64,000 nt of DNA, from contig AP025067.1 in the NCBI GenBank assembly GCA_036186865.1, positions 11,723,547 to 11,787,546 of the forward strand, read 5' to 3'. Below are positions 19,660 to 31,649 of the stretch, one piece after another. Source of the stretch: Eustoma russellianum. Lineage: Eukaryota > Streptophyta > Magnoliopsida > Gentianales > Gentianaceae. Each line of letters opens with the position of its first letter. The first letter of the stretch is position 1. The position numbers and the translations under genes are program-made. Below the pieces are notes generated by a model, which was given only the letters and a program-made list of their open reading frames with translations, made no database searches and was not told the DNA's origin.

Positions 19660-22600
19660 TGTGGCGTCCCGCATCCCGGTCTAGCCGGAACCGGTGCACC
19701 CGCCGTACTTCACTAAGGAGAGTACCAGGCGTCATTCCATACGTGTCATGATCCATGATATAATGCATGGATTTTCACGCTTACACGTAAATAAGTAAGG
19801 AAACCGTGGCAGAATTTAAACTTCAAATTAAAAACATCCACAAGACAAATTCTTAGTTTACAACCCAGATCAAAAGTAGTGAAAGTCACAAAAGCAAATG
19901 TTTTCCATCACAAATACATCATCAGTCATCGGTCATAGCCGGCCAGTCATGTCTCCTAAATCCGTCCACTCCTCGCTGCGCTCATGGGTAGGGAACCCTA
20001 GGTTCATCCTCAATCTACTCTACTTTATCCCTGCAGCCTCTAGGAGGAAAAAAATAGGGGGTGAGTGACAAAGTCATCAGCAAGTATACTATAATAATTG
20101 AGGATTAAATGGAAAGTGCGTACAAGAACCGAACCCCAAAAATTTCGGTTTAGAGGCATACCTGTCCTCCATGCAATACTCGATAGGGATCAACACTTAA
20201 TGCATCAAGATCATAACTTAAACAAAATCGTTACTTAATACAGAACATAATAATAAAAGACTGTAACTCGCATCAATTCATAACATAACAAGAATCATCA
20301 CTTAATGAAGTCATACTCAAGATCTACAAGGTCATAACAACTTAGTCTAAGTATCATGTGTCACTACACAATGACTCCATAAACGTGACATGCATGCATA
20401 TGTACATGTGATGCATCATGATAAAAATGAGAATATGATTTTTCATGCTTTTCTTTCAAATCATCATCGTCGGAAAACAACAGAGTGTTCAGATCTATCT
20501 TCCCGGATCTGAGGCGGTAACGTCTCCCCTTCGAATCTATTATTCTCGGATTCGGAACGGTAGCATCATCACTTATTGGGTCTATTCTCTCCGGGCCCGA
20601 ACGGTCATTATCAGGTCTATTCTCTCCGGGTCTAAACGGTCATATCATCAGATCAATTAACCCCAGATCTGGGCGGGTTCTTACTGGCCAGGCACATACA
20701 CACACACAGTACCGGTGGGAAGCGTTCTTTCAAAACAGAATCTTTCTTTAAAAACACTTTTCATTTTTCTTTTTCATAAAATCCAATGCCACAAATCATG
20801 TAAATGACAATGATGCAATGCATGACATGTACTATGTAAATCATGACATAATGCGTTACATATACACACGTGCTCAACTTGTCGCTATGCTGGAAAAATT
20901 TCCAGCATGAACACTCCTTATATTCGGCCTTAGACCCTTATGGTTAGGCCCGCTAACAATAATGCTCGTCATGCGTATGCATAAAAACGCCTTATTGGTT
21001 CATAATAAAATTCTTGCGATGATACAAAATGCGTAAGACACTTAGTTTAAATAAATCACGAAACAAGGCCGCTGAATTTCGGTAATCCAGCGCCCCTTTT
21101 CTTTGGTCGTTCAAGTAAGCCCATTAAACCTCTCTTAATTTGGGCCAGATGAGAAAACTTATTATAACATTCCGTTAATTGGTGGTTGTAAGCCCAAGTC
21201 GTGTAACTAGCCTAAACCCATTCGATTAAGGCCCTATAACAAGTTCCTCAATGCTGTCCGAAATCTCAGATTAGTGACGTCCATTTATTTATAGTATATA
21301 CCCTTCAATTAGTCGCTTTAAAAATGAGTGGTTTACATAGATGGGTTCACCTATGTCTTAAGTAGTTGGTAAATAAATTTTGCGGATTTATAATGTTGTT
21401 AAAGGTACCACTTATTCGTTTCCTTAAAACCGCTATATTCAGATTTCTGGAGTGACCGATTTTACTATAAATTTCAGTGTGACCACACCATAAATCCTTT
21501 TTTCAGAAATTCTGACTCTCCAACATATTAAAAACCTTGGACTAGTATCACACCGAAAATTAGCCCAATTACATATTCCTAAGGTCCATTTTCAGGTGAC
21601 TCATCATGTCATATAAAACCAGTCCAGTCCAGTAAAATTTCCAGCATGACCAGTTTTAGTAAATATTTCACTAAAAATAATTCGTAACTCCTTTTAATGA
21701 AATTCCAACTCTCACCTCTAATATACACATAGTGCTAGTGTCATACCAGAAATCAGCTAAATTAAACGTCCCTAAGGTCTCCTTTCAGGTCTCACAAGAC
21801 AACCCAAAATTCTGCCCTGCTCCAGTAATTTTCAGATTGGGTCATGTTTCATCCCTAAATGGCCCTAACTTGTATTGTTTATCATAAACCCTTTATTAAC
21901 CTTCGAACACACCTTCTTATGGGAAATTTTGCAGATTCAATACGCTACAACATCATATGCAAACACCTTACAAAACAGTTTGTACATGCATCATTCTTTG
22001 GCCAATCACACCCCATTTCATTCAACCTTAACAACAATTTGGTGCACACGCACCCAAGTCACCAACAGCCCTTTTTCGGTACATGCAAGGCAAAATAATG
22101 CATCAACAAGGAACATGATAGACTTAACACAGTAAAGCATAACTTGGTCTCCACTTTATCACATAATTTATCGTTTCATGCCAAAACCACCCCTCTTTCC
22201 TTAACCCTCTCCACCGTGTGCCCTTTTCATGGAAAAGAAAAGATCTTTAGCATGTTCAACTTAGATTAACACATAATGGTGTATAAGAACCACAACGATT
22301 CCATCTTTAAGCAAAGACACACACCTACACACCATTTGGCCCCTAGGCCGAAAGTTTAGGCATCAAAACTTAGCACATCACAACTAAGATTAAATCTTAA
22401 GTTTATCTAGCCATTCATACAAACACTCTCACATTAAAACCACAAAGAGTATAGTGTACTTGCCTTTTTGCTTACTCTTCTTGAAAGGTGTATGGAAAGT
22501 TGAAATCTTTCTTCTCTTCTACGCATGCATCCCACGGTGGTGGAGAGGAAAAGAGATGCAAGATTAGTTTACACCCTTAACTAAAATATTCACTTAGAAA

Positions 22601-23093
22601 AAGGGCTAGATGGACTTACCAAAAAGGAGTTGGAGTAGTATTCAAGCTTCTCCAACCTAGAGTCCTCAAAACTTGAGATTCTTGAGCCTAGTGACCATTG
22701 AAGGTCACGCTTTAGGACAAAAGAGATGAGTGAGTTTTTAAGCTAAATAAAATGTAGGGGTTTTCCTTGAATGGTTGAGTATGCACTTACCTAATTCCTC
22801 TTGCTATTACCCACTTGTTCTAAGGGCTCATTATCTTACTTAGAAGATGGCCCTAACAATCTTAAGAAATTCAATTGGGGCCTTTCCTAACCTTGGGGCC
22901 GAAATCTTCCAAACACTTGGGGGTGAATTGGGCCTCTTTTCATAGTCCAATATTCACGCTCGTATATTACTTTCCGTAAGGTAATCTATAATAATGATCA
23001 TCGACTCAATAAATTATAATTGCAATCATATCTTGTCACATATTCTCTCAAATAAATCATAGGTACAAAAGGATTCCCTAGTGGGTTACAACA
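19660..23093 (-). repeat. Gypsy-1 5' LTR
   Basis: This partner of 1077-4507 has the same TGTGGCG and TTACAACA ends and is followed by the ATAAG duplication at 23,094-23,098. The first 100 bp show at least six substitutions against the other copy. Most of the rest is closer. Confidence 0.95.
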
Positions 23094-26000
23094 ATAAGCT
23101 CATTCAACTTGGCAAACGACCAGCGCTCATCTCCGAAAACAAGCGAAGTGTAAATGCGCCAAATACTCCAAACAATTATACCCGACGCCACATTATGTAA
23201 ACATCCTCTGAATGTGGTGCCGCGAGTTGATGTCTACCAAGCAATAAAATTGCCTCAACGAAGTAGCTGGTAGTGATGCATCACCTAATATAGACGCATA
23301 TGTGTTCCAGAGTTGATGTATAGGAGTACAATGTAACAATAAATGATCAAGGGACGCTGAGCCAGCGCGACAAAAGGGACAACAAGTAGGGCCAGCCAAC
23401 ATTATTCGATAAATATTATCTTGAATTGGTAATGCACTATGATATAACTCCCACCAAAAAAACTCGGACAATTGGGTGCTGAAGCCGATGCCAAATAAAA
23501 CTATATAAAAAAAGCTTCACCCTAGCTATAAGTGAAGCGTGGTATGCAGTACGCAAAGAAAGGCCACCGTGTAGAGTCAATCGCCACACATATGAACCTG
23601 GGTGCCCATCAACATTAGCAATACACATGGAATGTGTAGCACAAATACGCTTCTAGCAATTATAATCTGTCAAACGGGGAATATAATCCATATGGAGTCC
23701 ATATTTTGTATGCAAAAATTTTGCCCCACAGAGAGTGCTTCTGGTAATAAGACCACCATAATTAGCTAAATAAGAAGAGGAAAAAACATCAAGACGGCGT
23801 ATGCCAAGACCACCCTCTTAAACTAGTGAGAAAAATGTCTGCCACTTGACCCAATGATGACGAGATCATCCGCTGTACTACCCCAAAAACATTGACAGAT
23901 ACAGAGATGAATAGCATGCTAAATACTGTTCGGTAGGGAGATAACTGAAGTATGGAGTGGAAGCGCACTAGTAACATGCTTAATTAAGATCAATTTACCT
24001 GCCGCCAAAAGAAACTTATGCTGCCAACCAAGGAGTCACTGATCCACTCTATTTAACAAATTCATACAATAGACTGGCCTTGACCGTCCCTTATGCGGAT
24101 TAACACCGAGATATTTAAGAGGAAGAGATGTAGCAGTCATGCTCAAGGCCTGGGACATTTGTCGTCACATGTGGGGCTGTATGTAGGAGGAATGGATAAA
24201 ATGACTCTTGTGAATATTAACCTGCTGTCCAAAAGCTGTCTGATATGCATCTAAAAATGTCCGAAATTGTCTCAAATTATGTATCGAACCATTAAGAAAG
24301 ATTAGCAAATCATCCGTGAAAGCAAGATGAGAGATGATCGGTTGAGTCCGGCCTTGTGAAAAACCTTTAAGTGCACCAACTTCAATCAACGAATTTAGGC
24401 CTCGAGTAAAGGCTTCTGAGGCTAAGATAAATAAGAGAGGGGAAAGTGGGTCGCCTTGTTTCACAACGCGAGTGGATTGAAAAAACCACAGGGCTTACCA
24501 TTAATAAGAATAAACATATGCGTACCTTCCAAATGGTTGAAAATGAGCTGCTGAAACCGATGATGAAAACCCATCTTGGTAAGTAATTTCTTTAAGAATG
24601 TCCAATTCACACGATCGAATGCCTTCATCATATCAAGCTTGATCATCACATTTCCCCCATGCACTTTTTTATCCAATAAGTGCGTCATTTCTTGCGCAAG
24701 AAGGATATCTTCCGCTATGTCATAGCCACGTATAAATCCAACTTGCTCTGTTGAAATAAGGATTGATAACAATGATGTTAGCCTTGTAGTTAAGATCCAA
24801 GTACCCACTTTCGATAGAAAATTCGAGAGGCTGATTAACCTGAAGTCGGCAAAAGTAGCAGGAGAGGGAATTTTCGGAATCAACATGACCAAAGTGCTCC
24901 CCATTGCACGAGGAATTCGAAACCCCAAGAAATACTCCTGAATCGCCTTAAAAAATCTAGTTGCACAATGTCCCAACAATGACAGAAAAAATAGCCATTG
25001 AATCCATCTGGTCCTGCATCACTATGCAGATCTAACGACCAAACTACCTCCTTAGTTTCCTCCATCGTGGGCATACCTATAAGTTCCTTGTTCATCTCAG
25101 AAGTGACTATAGTTGAGACATAATTTAAAAACTCCTCAATTGCAGTGACAGTCTTCGATTTAAACAGGTAGAAATAGAAAGACACTGCTTCTGCCTGAAT
25201 GTCCGCCTCTGATGCACAAAGGAGTCCAGTGGTCGTATGAATGCGTGAAATCGTTTGTCGACTCCACCTATCGCGGACAATGTTGTGAAAATATATGTTG
25301 TTAGCATCTCCATCTTTTAACCACTTGACTCTTGCTTTTTGCTCTCAAAACCAAAGATCTTGATTGGCGGCTTAATGTATTCGGCGTTAGCTGCATGATA
25401 TTGGGCTCAAATATCTGCAGATGGCTTCCTGTCATACGCAGCCTCTAGCCCGTGTACATCTTGCTCTGCAGTAGCTAAGTGATCAAAAATATTACCAAAG
25501 ACATGAATGTTCCAGTGTTGTAAGTTCTTCTTCAACCGTTGCAATTTATCATAGATGCCTCGCATTCCGCCCATCATAGGATATGATGACCATTTAGCTC
25601 GAACAAAATCTATGAAAGTAGGATGCTCCATCCAAACATTGAGAAAACGAAATGATTTAGGGCCCACCAGTGTGGAATGTACCCTCGTAAGGAGTAAGGG
25701 CGCATGATCAGAGGACACCCGAGGTAGATGCCGTACTTTAAGATTTGGAAAACAATCATAGACAGTCTGGAAACATAAGACCCAATCTAGCCGACGCTTG
25801 ACGACACCTAATCCATGGCTTCCAACCCATGTATATGGATTTCCTTCATAAGGCAAATCCACCAACTCACAATGGTGAACTAAATTCGCAAACTCCTCAA
25901 GAGAAGAAAGATGTGGCATAGACGAATCCAAATGTTCATTCGCTGAAAGATAGGTATTAAAATAACCTCAAATTATCCAAAGAGGAGCTGGCTGAGAATA

Positions 26001-26360
26001 AATAGATTGTAGCTCCAACCATAAACGCCGACAACCAGTTAATGTATGCATACTGTATACCGGGCTGACTGTAATCACATGTGGTGTGTCTACAAGTGAA
26101 AAGCAAAGATGGGAAGACTGCTCTCCGTGTGTGATATCAAGAAAGCGTAGAACAGTGTGTTGTCAAAATACCCATACTTTCTTACGACAAGTAGAAAGCG
26201 AGTGAGAGAATGATAGTCGAAGTTGATGCCGAATCAACTGAGTGGCATTTTGTTTTGGCTCAATGACAACCAACAAACATAGCTTATGGCTTTTTGTTAA
26301 CTTCTTCAAACGGACTAATGATGTCTGTAAGCCACCAACATTCCAAAATAAACAATTCAT
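23094..26360 (-). pseudogene. LINE ORF2: endonuclease, reverse transcriptase, zf-RVT
   Basis: Minus-strand order: an AP-type endonuclease start MNCLFWNVGGL at 26,360 with IEPKQ, a GDFN motif mutated to GYFN near 25,960, and an intact SSDHAPLLL near 25,725. Then RT with LIPKI, DFRLISLSNF, VGFIRGYDI, IKLDMMKAFDRVNW, KQGDPLSPLLF near 24,455 and catalytic FTDD near 24,325 (FADD in most relatives). Then zf-RVT with CPFC...H...HC near 23,380-23,330. Several stops and frameshifts break the frame (near 26,163, 25,930, 25,405 and 24,461). It ends at gypsy-1, and the RNase H continues at 1076. Confidence 0.88.
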
Positions 26361-26441
26361 TGAGAAGGAAGAGTCATAAAGCTTGAAGAAGATCTTACAG
26401 AAGAACGCATTACCTGTGACGAAGGAGGAGGATCGGGCATC

Positions 26442-26970
26442 TCAAATTTCGTGGGCATGAATCATAGGTGGCCCTAGCGGAAAACTGTCAGCAGTATCAT
26501 CCATAGAGAGACTAAGGAAACTTGCAATGTTATCAGCCGCAGCATGCATATCCTGCATCCATGCATGGCGAATCATCGATGTGAGATCATTTTGGAGAGC
26601 CTCAAATATCACGGCATCAGAAGGTGAAGCAGGATCCACTATTGCCTGACTACGTAGCGCACGGGAATCTTTATCTAATTTGGAGTCAGACACAGTGGCA
26701 ACCAAAGGTTCATCAATGTCCTTATATACTTCTTCACGTGAAGTGCCTATTATTTGGAGGTTTGGCTTGTCAGGAATTAAAATGGGATCCTCTGTTGTAT
26801 GTTGTGTAATATGCCTGACATGCTGCTCATTTTGCAATGCTGCAGGATGATCATATTCAGCAGCAGAGGCCAGATTTTCCTGATGTATGACTGGAATTGC
26901 GTTAGCCTCCGAAGGCTTGAATTTCTTTGGCGTCCAAGGCATTGGCTGTTTAAGCTTCTGAAGCATTACA
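26442..26970 (-). pseudogene. LINE ORF1, C-terminal part
   Basis: An acidic, low-complexity minus-strand frame runs from the copia-E border at 26,970 to a stop at 26,442. It carries no recognisable enzyme domain. ORF1 proteins of plant LINEs usually end in such a variable tail before the endonuclease of ORF2, which starts here at 26,360. The codons upstream of 26,970 in this frame belong to copia-E LTR sequence and are not LINE. The N-terminal half is at 42,735-43,697. Confidence 0.7.
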
Positions 26971-27024
26971 CGTTGGGGCATTAGTCCAGTCCATTTGTTA
27001 TTGGACATTTTGTAAGTGATAAAC
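26971..27024 (+). repeat. Copia-E 5' LTR, first 54 bp
   Basis: This matches the start of the 3' LTR at 42,011 (TTGGGGCATTAG...CCATTTGTTATTGG). It ends with TAAAC, the left target duplication of gypsy-2, and continues at 37,225. Confidence 0.9.
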
Positions 27025-27780
27025 TGTAGCGCCCCGGCCCGATACTGTCATCGGAACCAGTGCACCCGCCGTAGTCTACTATGAGAACTACGAAGCGTCA
27101 AAGCGGTTCAAGCATTCATCATCTATGACGTAAGATAAATCAGCGGAAACGTTGATAAATTTAAAACTTCATCGTCATTAAAACCAGAAAATGCGGCGGA
27201 ATTAAAAAGTGTTTGGTCATCTAGCTAACATAAATATCAGAACAACATAACAACATTGAGTTTCCAATCTCAGAGAAAATAATCCAGCATCTATCTATTC
27301 CCATGTTTGTCATCCCATTGAGCCCACTCGCCGTCGTCCTCGATAAATATCAACTCATATTCAGGCTCACCTGAAAAGGAATAGAGTAACTGTTCTTAGC
27401 GAAATTATTGCCAGCAAGTAACCCGTCTATACACCTTACGGAATCACACACGACGAGTCACCAGTGTATAAATCATTGCCCAAAATATAGGTGCTCGGGT
27501 TAACAAATAGCATCTCAATAAGAATTTCTCAAACTGATAACGCACATATATGGTACACGGGTACGAGAACAAGCATGTATTAAAACAACGTATCACATAA
27601 GCAAGTCATAAACTAACCACGTCTCTTGCATATCAAGTCTTATGCTTCGTGTATCATGATGCATGTACTTCTTTAAAATCACACACAACACCCATGCATA
27701 TGTCTTCTTTCATAAACATGTCATGCATGTCATTTCACAAAACATTTCATCACTTTACATATCATATTCTTCGCGTAGCA

Positions 27781-28110
27781 TAACTTTATACCCTGTGGGT
27801 GATCAGTCCACAGCAAACAGAACTTTATACCCCGTGCTGAAAGGTCCACGGCCCCATAACATATAACTTTATACCCCGTGCTGAAAGGTCCACGGCCCCA
27901 TTACATATATCATATATCCGTGCTGAAAGGTCCACAGCCCCATTACTTGTATCATATATCCGTGCTGATAGGTCCACGGCCCCATAAAATACTTTATTTT
28001 CCGTGCTGATAGGTCCACGGCCCCATAAAATACTTTATACCCTGCTGTTGATTCACAGATCACGCTTTTATACCCTGCTTTCGCAGGCGTGACTTTTATA
28101 CCCTGCGATC
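27781..28110. repeat. Tandem array, unit about 45-55 bp, in gypsy-2 LTR
   Basis: Roughly seven imperfect units contain CCGTGCTGAAAGGTCCACGG and TTTATACCCYG. Each unit holds the imperfect inverted repeat CCGTG...CACGG. The same array is in the other LTR at 35,325-35,658. Confidence 0.85.
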
Positions 28111-28461
28111 AACTAGCAGCCATTTTGTCTTTCGAAACTTTACACCTTTCTTGTAAACACATGTTCTTTTGCAACGCAAATCTCAAATCAAATGCAAGTG
28201 CCCATGTCATGATGCAGGATGCACATGTAACTTCGTATCAAACATGTAACACACACATATACTTCTTACATATCAAGTATATGGTCTTGCACCTCAAACA
28301 CTCTATGTTCGTATCTTTCCAAGTCCGTTCGTCTTACTAATTCACTCATGATTCAATCTTATTCTTACTTGATCAAACTTACCATCTACACCTCAATTGC
28401 ACCTCAAATATCTTTGCATTTTATGTTCAAAAGAAGTGTATAAAGTTACTACACATACATA

Positions 28462-28760
28462 GGGCGCCTAATGGGTCAAAAAGACTTCCAGTATACTTGG
28501 AACGCCACATGAGGCGCCTAAAGTGACATAAAGCGCCTATACTAGGCGTTCGAAGTGTTCGGGGATGTGCCGTAGACATTGAACGCCTACCTGAAGCGCC
28601 TAATGTGATATTGAACGTTACATTAGGCGCCTAATGTGACATGAAGCGCCTAATGTAGGTGTTCGAAGTGTTTGGGGATGCTTCAGGACACATTGAACGC
28701 TACATTAGGCGCCTAATGTGACATAGAGCGCCTAATGTAGGTGTTCGAAGTGTTCTGACG
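28462..28760. repeat. GCGCCTAATGT tandem array in gypsy-2 LTR
   Basis: Repeated AGCGCCTAATGT, ACATTAGGCGCCTAATGT and TGTTCGAAGTGTTCGGGGATG blocks occur here. ACATTAGGCGCCTAATGT is a perfect palindrome. The partner array is at 36,002-36,298. Confidence 0.85.
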
Positions 28761-29687
28761 GTTCTAAACTGCAGTTTTCCTGCAGTAACTTCCTCCCATC
28801 ATCTTCCTCCTTCAATCCCTTTCATGTTAAGCCTCTCAAGATCCATCTTACCATCTAGAATCATCGTTCTTAACACACATCTAATCATGAATTGATGCTT
28901 AGTTATGTCTAACAATATCCACTCTTAACCTTCAATCATTCACCACCTTCAAAAGTTATCATCAACATTCCCAACACAACAAGTCTACAACAATGACATC
29001 ACTCATCCTTCAATTCCCTGCACTTACTCTCAAACGTCTAAGTGTGGATAATCAACACAAGAATAGAACAAAACAATGAGCACATCAAAATATACACTTT
29101 CATGGGCATGCTTGACAACCAACAAAGCACCACACAACTATTTTCAGAAATATGGCCCAAAGAACAAGACTTTACGCAACTAGAAACAAAACTTACATAT
29201 AATTAAGCATTTAACATAGACAAGACAAGATTACTAATGTGTGATTCAAGTTTTCTCTTTGTAAGAACATAGGGCCTAAAGTATCAAAATTTGCGTAAAG
29301 CATGTAGAAAGATTACTTGCCTTTGTTTCTAGTTATCTTACGGATTTACTGCAGAATTTCGGTAGAGGTTGCACCTAGATTGGCCTTCTTCCTTTCTCTC
29401 TTTCTCTTCTCTCTCTCTTTTCCTCTTCTCCAGACATTTCTTTTCTCCCCTTTTTGGTGTGCTAACCAACGGTTGATAATGGGGGGTTATACAATGGTTG
29501 TATAACTTCCCATAAGAAGTTGGCAAACCTTGGTATTTGCTCAAGTTCCCCTCAATTTCCCCTTTGTGTCTATTTTCCTCCTTATGTTTTATTTAATTAA
29601 CCTTCAGGACCTATACATTTCTTGCAACTACAAATTTAGTTGTTTTCTAGTCATTAAAAGCCGGACTAAAATGTACGGGGTATGACA

Positions 29688-29701
29688 TTCCACCCCCCTT
29701 A
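29688..29701 (-). other. Gypsy-2 polypurine tract
   Basis: The minus strand reads TAAGGGGGGTGGAA directly before the 3' LTR. The adjacent CGAAACTTAT block is shared with gypsy-1. Confidence 0.85.
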
Positions 29702-29732
29702 CAATAAGTTTCGTCCTCGAAACTTACGTACC

Positions 29733-31579
29733 TTAGCTGAAGAGTTGAGGATACTTCTCCCGCATTTGTTCTTCGAGTTCCCAAGTGGCTTCACGTTCCG
29801 TGTGGTTGCTCCATTGGACCTTTACATAAGGGATCACTCGCTTCCTCAACACTTGATCCTTTCGGTCCACAATTTTCACAGGTGTCTCTTCGTATGTGAC
29901 ATCGTCCTTAAGTTCCAAAGGTTGAGCTTCAAGTACATGACTTGGATCCGTCACGTACTTCCTTAGTTGTGACACGTGAAAGACATTGTGAACTTGCGCC
30001 AACATGGGAGGTAACGCTAACCTATATGCCAAGGCTCCCACTTTTTCCAGTATTCCATAGGGACCAATAAAGCGAGGACTTAGCTTGCTTTTGACTCCAA
30101 ACCTCATAACGCCTTTCGTGGGTGATACTCTCAAATAAACTTTTTCACTCACATCAAATTCCAATGGTCGTCGTTTGGAATCTGCCCAATTCTTATTGCG
30201 ATCCTGAGCCGTCTTGAGTCTTTCCCAGATGACTTTCACCTTCTCTAACGTCTTCTCCAATAGCTCAGGTTCGGTGATGGTCCTCACGCCTACTTCGTCC
30301 CAATAAACTGGAGACCTACATTTTCTTCCATACAAAGCTTCAAAAGGAGCCATGTCAATTGCACTGTGGTAACTATTGTTATAAGAAAACTCCATCAGCT
30401 TTACCATTCCGTCCCAACTCCCTTTAAAATCCAACACGCAAGCCCTTAGCATATCTTCCAAGGTCTGAATAGTCCGCTCGGACTGTCCATCGGTTTGTGG
30501 ATGATACGCCGTACTCAACCTTAACTCTGTACCCATGGCTTTCTGAAATGATGTCCAAAACTTAGATGTGAACCGTGAATCTCGGTCGGACACTATACTT
30601 ACCCGGACACCATGCAAGCTAACAATATTCTCCATATATACATTCACTAGCTTGTCAAGAGGTGCTTCACTTGAAACGGGTAGGAAATGTGCAGACTTTG
30701 TTAGACGATCCACGATGACCCAAATCATGTCACATCCACTTCTTGTCTTTGGTAATCCAGCTACGAAATCCATCGTGACATGTTCCCATTTCCATTCCGG
30801 AATCTCCAACGGCATCAACAATCCACCAGGCCTTTGATGTTCCGCCTTGACCTGTTGACAAACCAAACACCTCTCAATAAATTCAGCGACATGTCGTTTC
30901 ATTCCGGACCACCAATAATATTGCTTAAGATCTCTATACATCTTGGTGCTACCAGGGTGTATGGATAGCCTTGAGTTGTGAGCTTCTTGCAACACTTCCC
31001 TCCTGAGTTCGTCAACATCGGGTACGCATAATCTTCCTCTAAACCACAAGCTCCCATCCTCTTTGGTCCGAAATCCTTCAACTTGACTATGTTTCACCCT
31101 TTCCATTATTTCATTGAGGGTCTTGTCATCCTTCTGAGCCTCCTTTATCCGATCAACCAAACTTGGCGTGATAGTCAAGGTTGTCAGAACGTTCACTGTG
31201 GAGTCAATCAAATCTAAACTGAACTCCTCCATCTCTCTTTCCAATGGTGATTGTCGCGCATGGCTGGACTTCCTACTTAACGCATCTGCCACTTTATTAG
31301 CCTTTCCTGGGTGGTAATGGATTGCCAAGTCATAGTCTTTTAGCAACTCCAACCACCTCCGCTGCCTCATATTTAATTCCTTTTGTGAGAACAAATACTT
31401 TAAACTCTTATGATCCGTAAATACCACGCACTTCTCTCCATACAAATAATGCCGCCAGATCTTTAAGGCAAACACAACCGCGGCAAGTTCAAGATCATGT
31501 GTGGGATAGTTTTGTTCAAAAGGCTTTAGCTGTCTTGAGGCATATGCGATGACTCGTTCGTTTTGCATTAGAACGCAAC
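29733..31579 (-). CDS. Gypsy-2 pol, second exon: RNase H, integrase, chromodomain
   Basis: A long open minus-strand frame (about 615 codons). Order: RNase H (to about residue 125, with HYLYGEKC and FTDHKSLKYLF), integrase HHCC finger (about 205-250, EAHNSRLSIHPG and CLVCQQVK), DDE core (TMDFVAGLP near 275, SDRDSRFTSKFW near 340, DGQSERT near 370), GPY/F module near 535 (SPRFIGPYG), and a C-terminal chromodomain (KVQWSNHTEREATWELEE). No stop interrupts it. The frame enters from the intron-like segment, and its first true residue lies at 31,579. The stop is at 29,733. Confidence 0.93.
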
Positions 31580-31649
31580 CTACAAACAAGGTATTAGTCT
31601 AAGCTTAATGGGTATACAAGATCATAACCTTATACTATAGTTTACGTAC
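31580..31649 (-). other. 70-nt GT-AG intron-like insertion in gypsy-2 pol
   Basis: On the minus strand the segment begins G|GTACGT and ends TTGTTTGTAG|GT. It contains the branch-site-like GACTAATACC about 18 nt before the 3' end and is AT-rich. It holds in-frame stops. Its length (70, not a multiple of 3) puts the flanking pol frames out of register, and exact removal rejoins them at a conserved Gly-Cys in the RT/RNase H border. Gypsy-1 has no insertion at the same codon (near 17,445). TAGGT occurs at both edges. Confidence 0.8.

Larger units (their letters stand above)
1077..23093 (-). mobile_element. Gypsy-1: Ty3/gypsy chromovirus (Tekay/Del-like), nested host
   Basis: Near-identical 3.43-kb LTRs bound this element, each running TGTGGCG...TTACAACA on the plus strand. 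The duplication ATAAG is found at 1072-1076 and 23,094-23,098. The order on the minus strand is 5' LTR (19,660-23,093), iMet PBS, gag remnant, protease, RT, RNase H, integrase, C-terminal chromodomain, PPT and 3' LTR. A TRIM/SIRE composite (6266-17,315) interrupts RNase H. LTRs differ by roughly 3% by eye. The gag is largely missing, and both protease and RT have lost catalytic residues, so the copy cannot be autonomous. Confidence 0.92.
27025..29687 (-). repeat. Gypsy-2 3' LTR
   Basis: A direct repeat of 34,571-37,224. It contains two tandem-repeat arrays (27,781-28,110 and 28,462-28,760) and a CT-rich tract near 29,390-29,430. The copies differ by few substitutions but many one-base indels. 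Confidence 0.95.

Noticed and set aside
23193..26360. LINE RT as a host gene
   Set aside because: Multiple stops and frameshifts, and collinear ORF1 and RNase H pieces on either side, show it is a decayed LINE.
27781..28110. CRISPR-like look of regularly spaced repeats
   Set aside because: Units are adjacent and imperfect without unique spacers, sit in an LTR of a plant element, and have no cas genes.
29390..29440. CT-rich tract as a gene promoter
   Set aside because: It occurs in both gypsy-2 LTRs and is part of the element.
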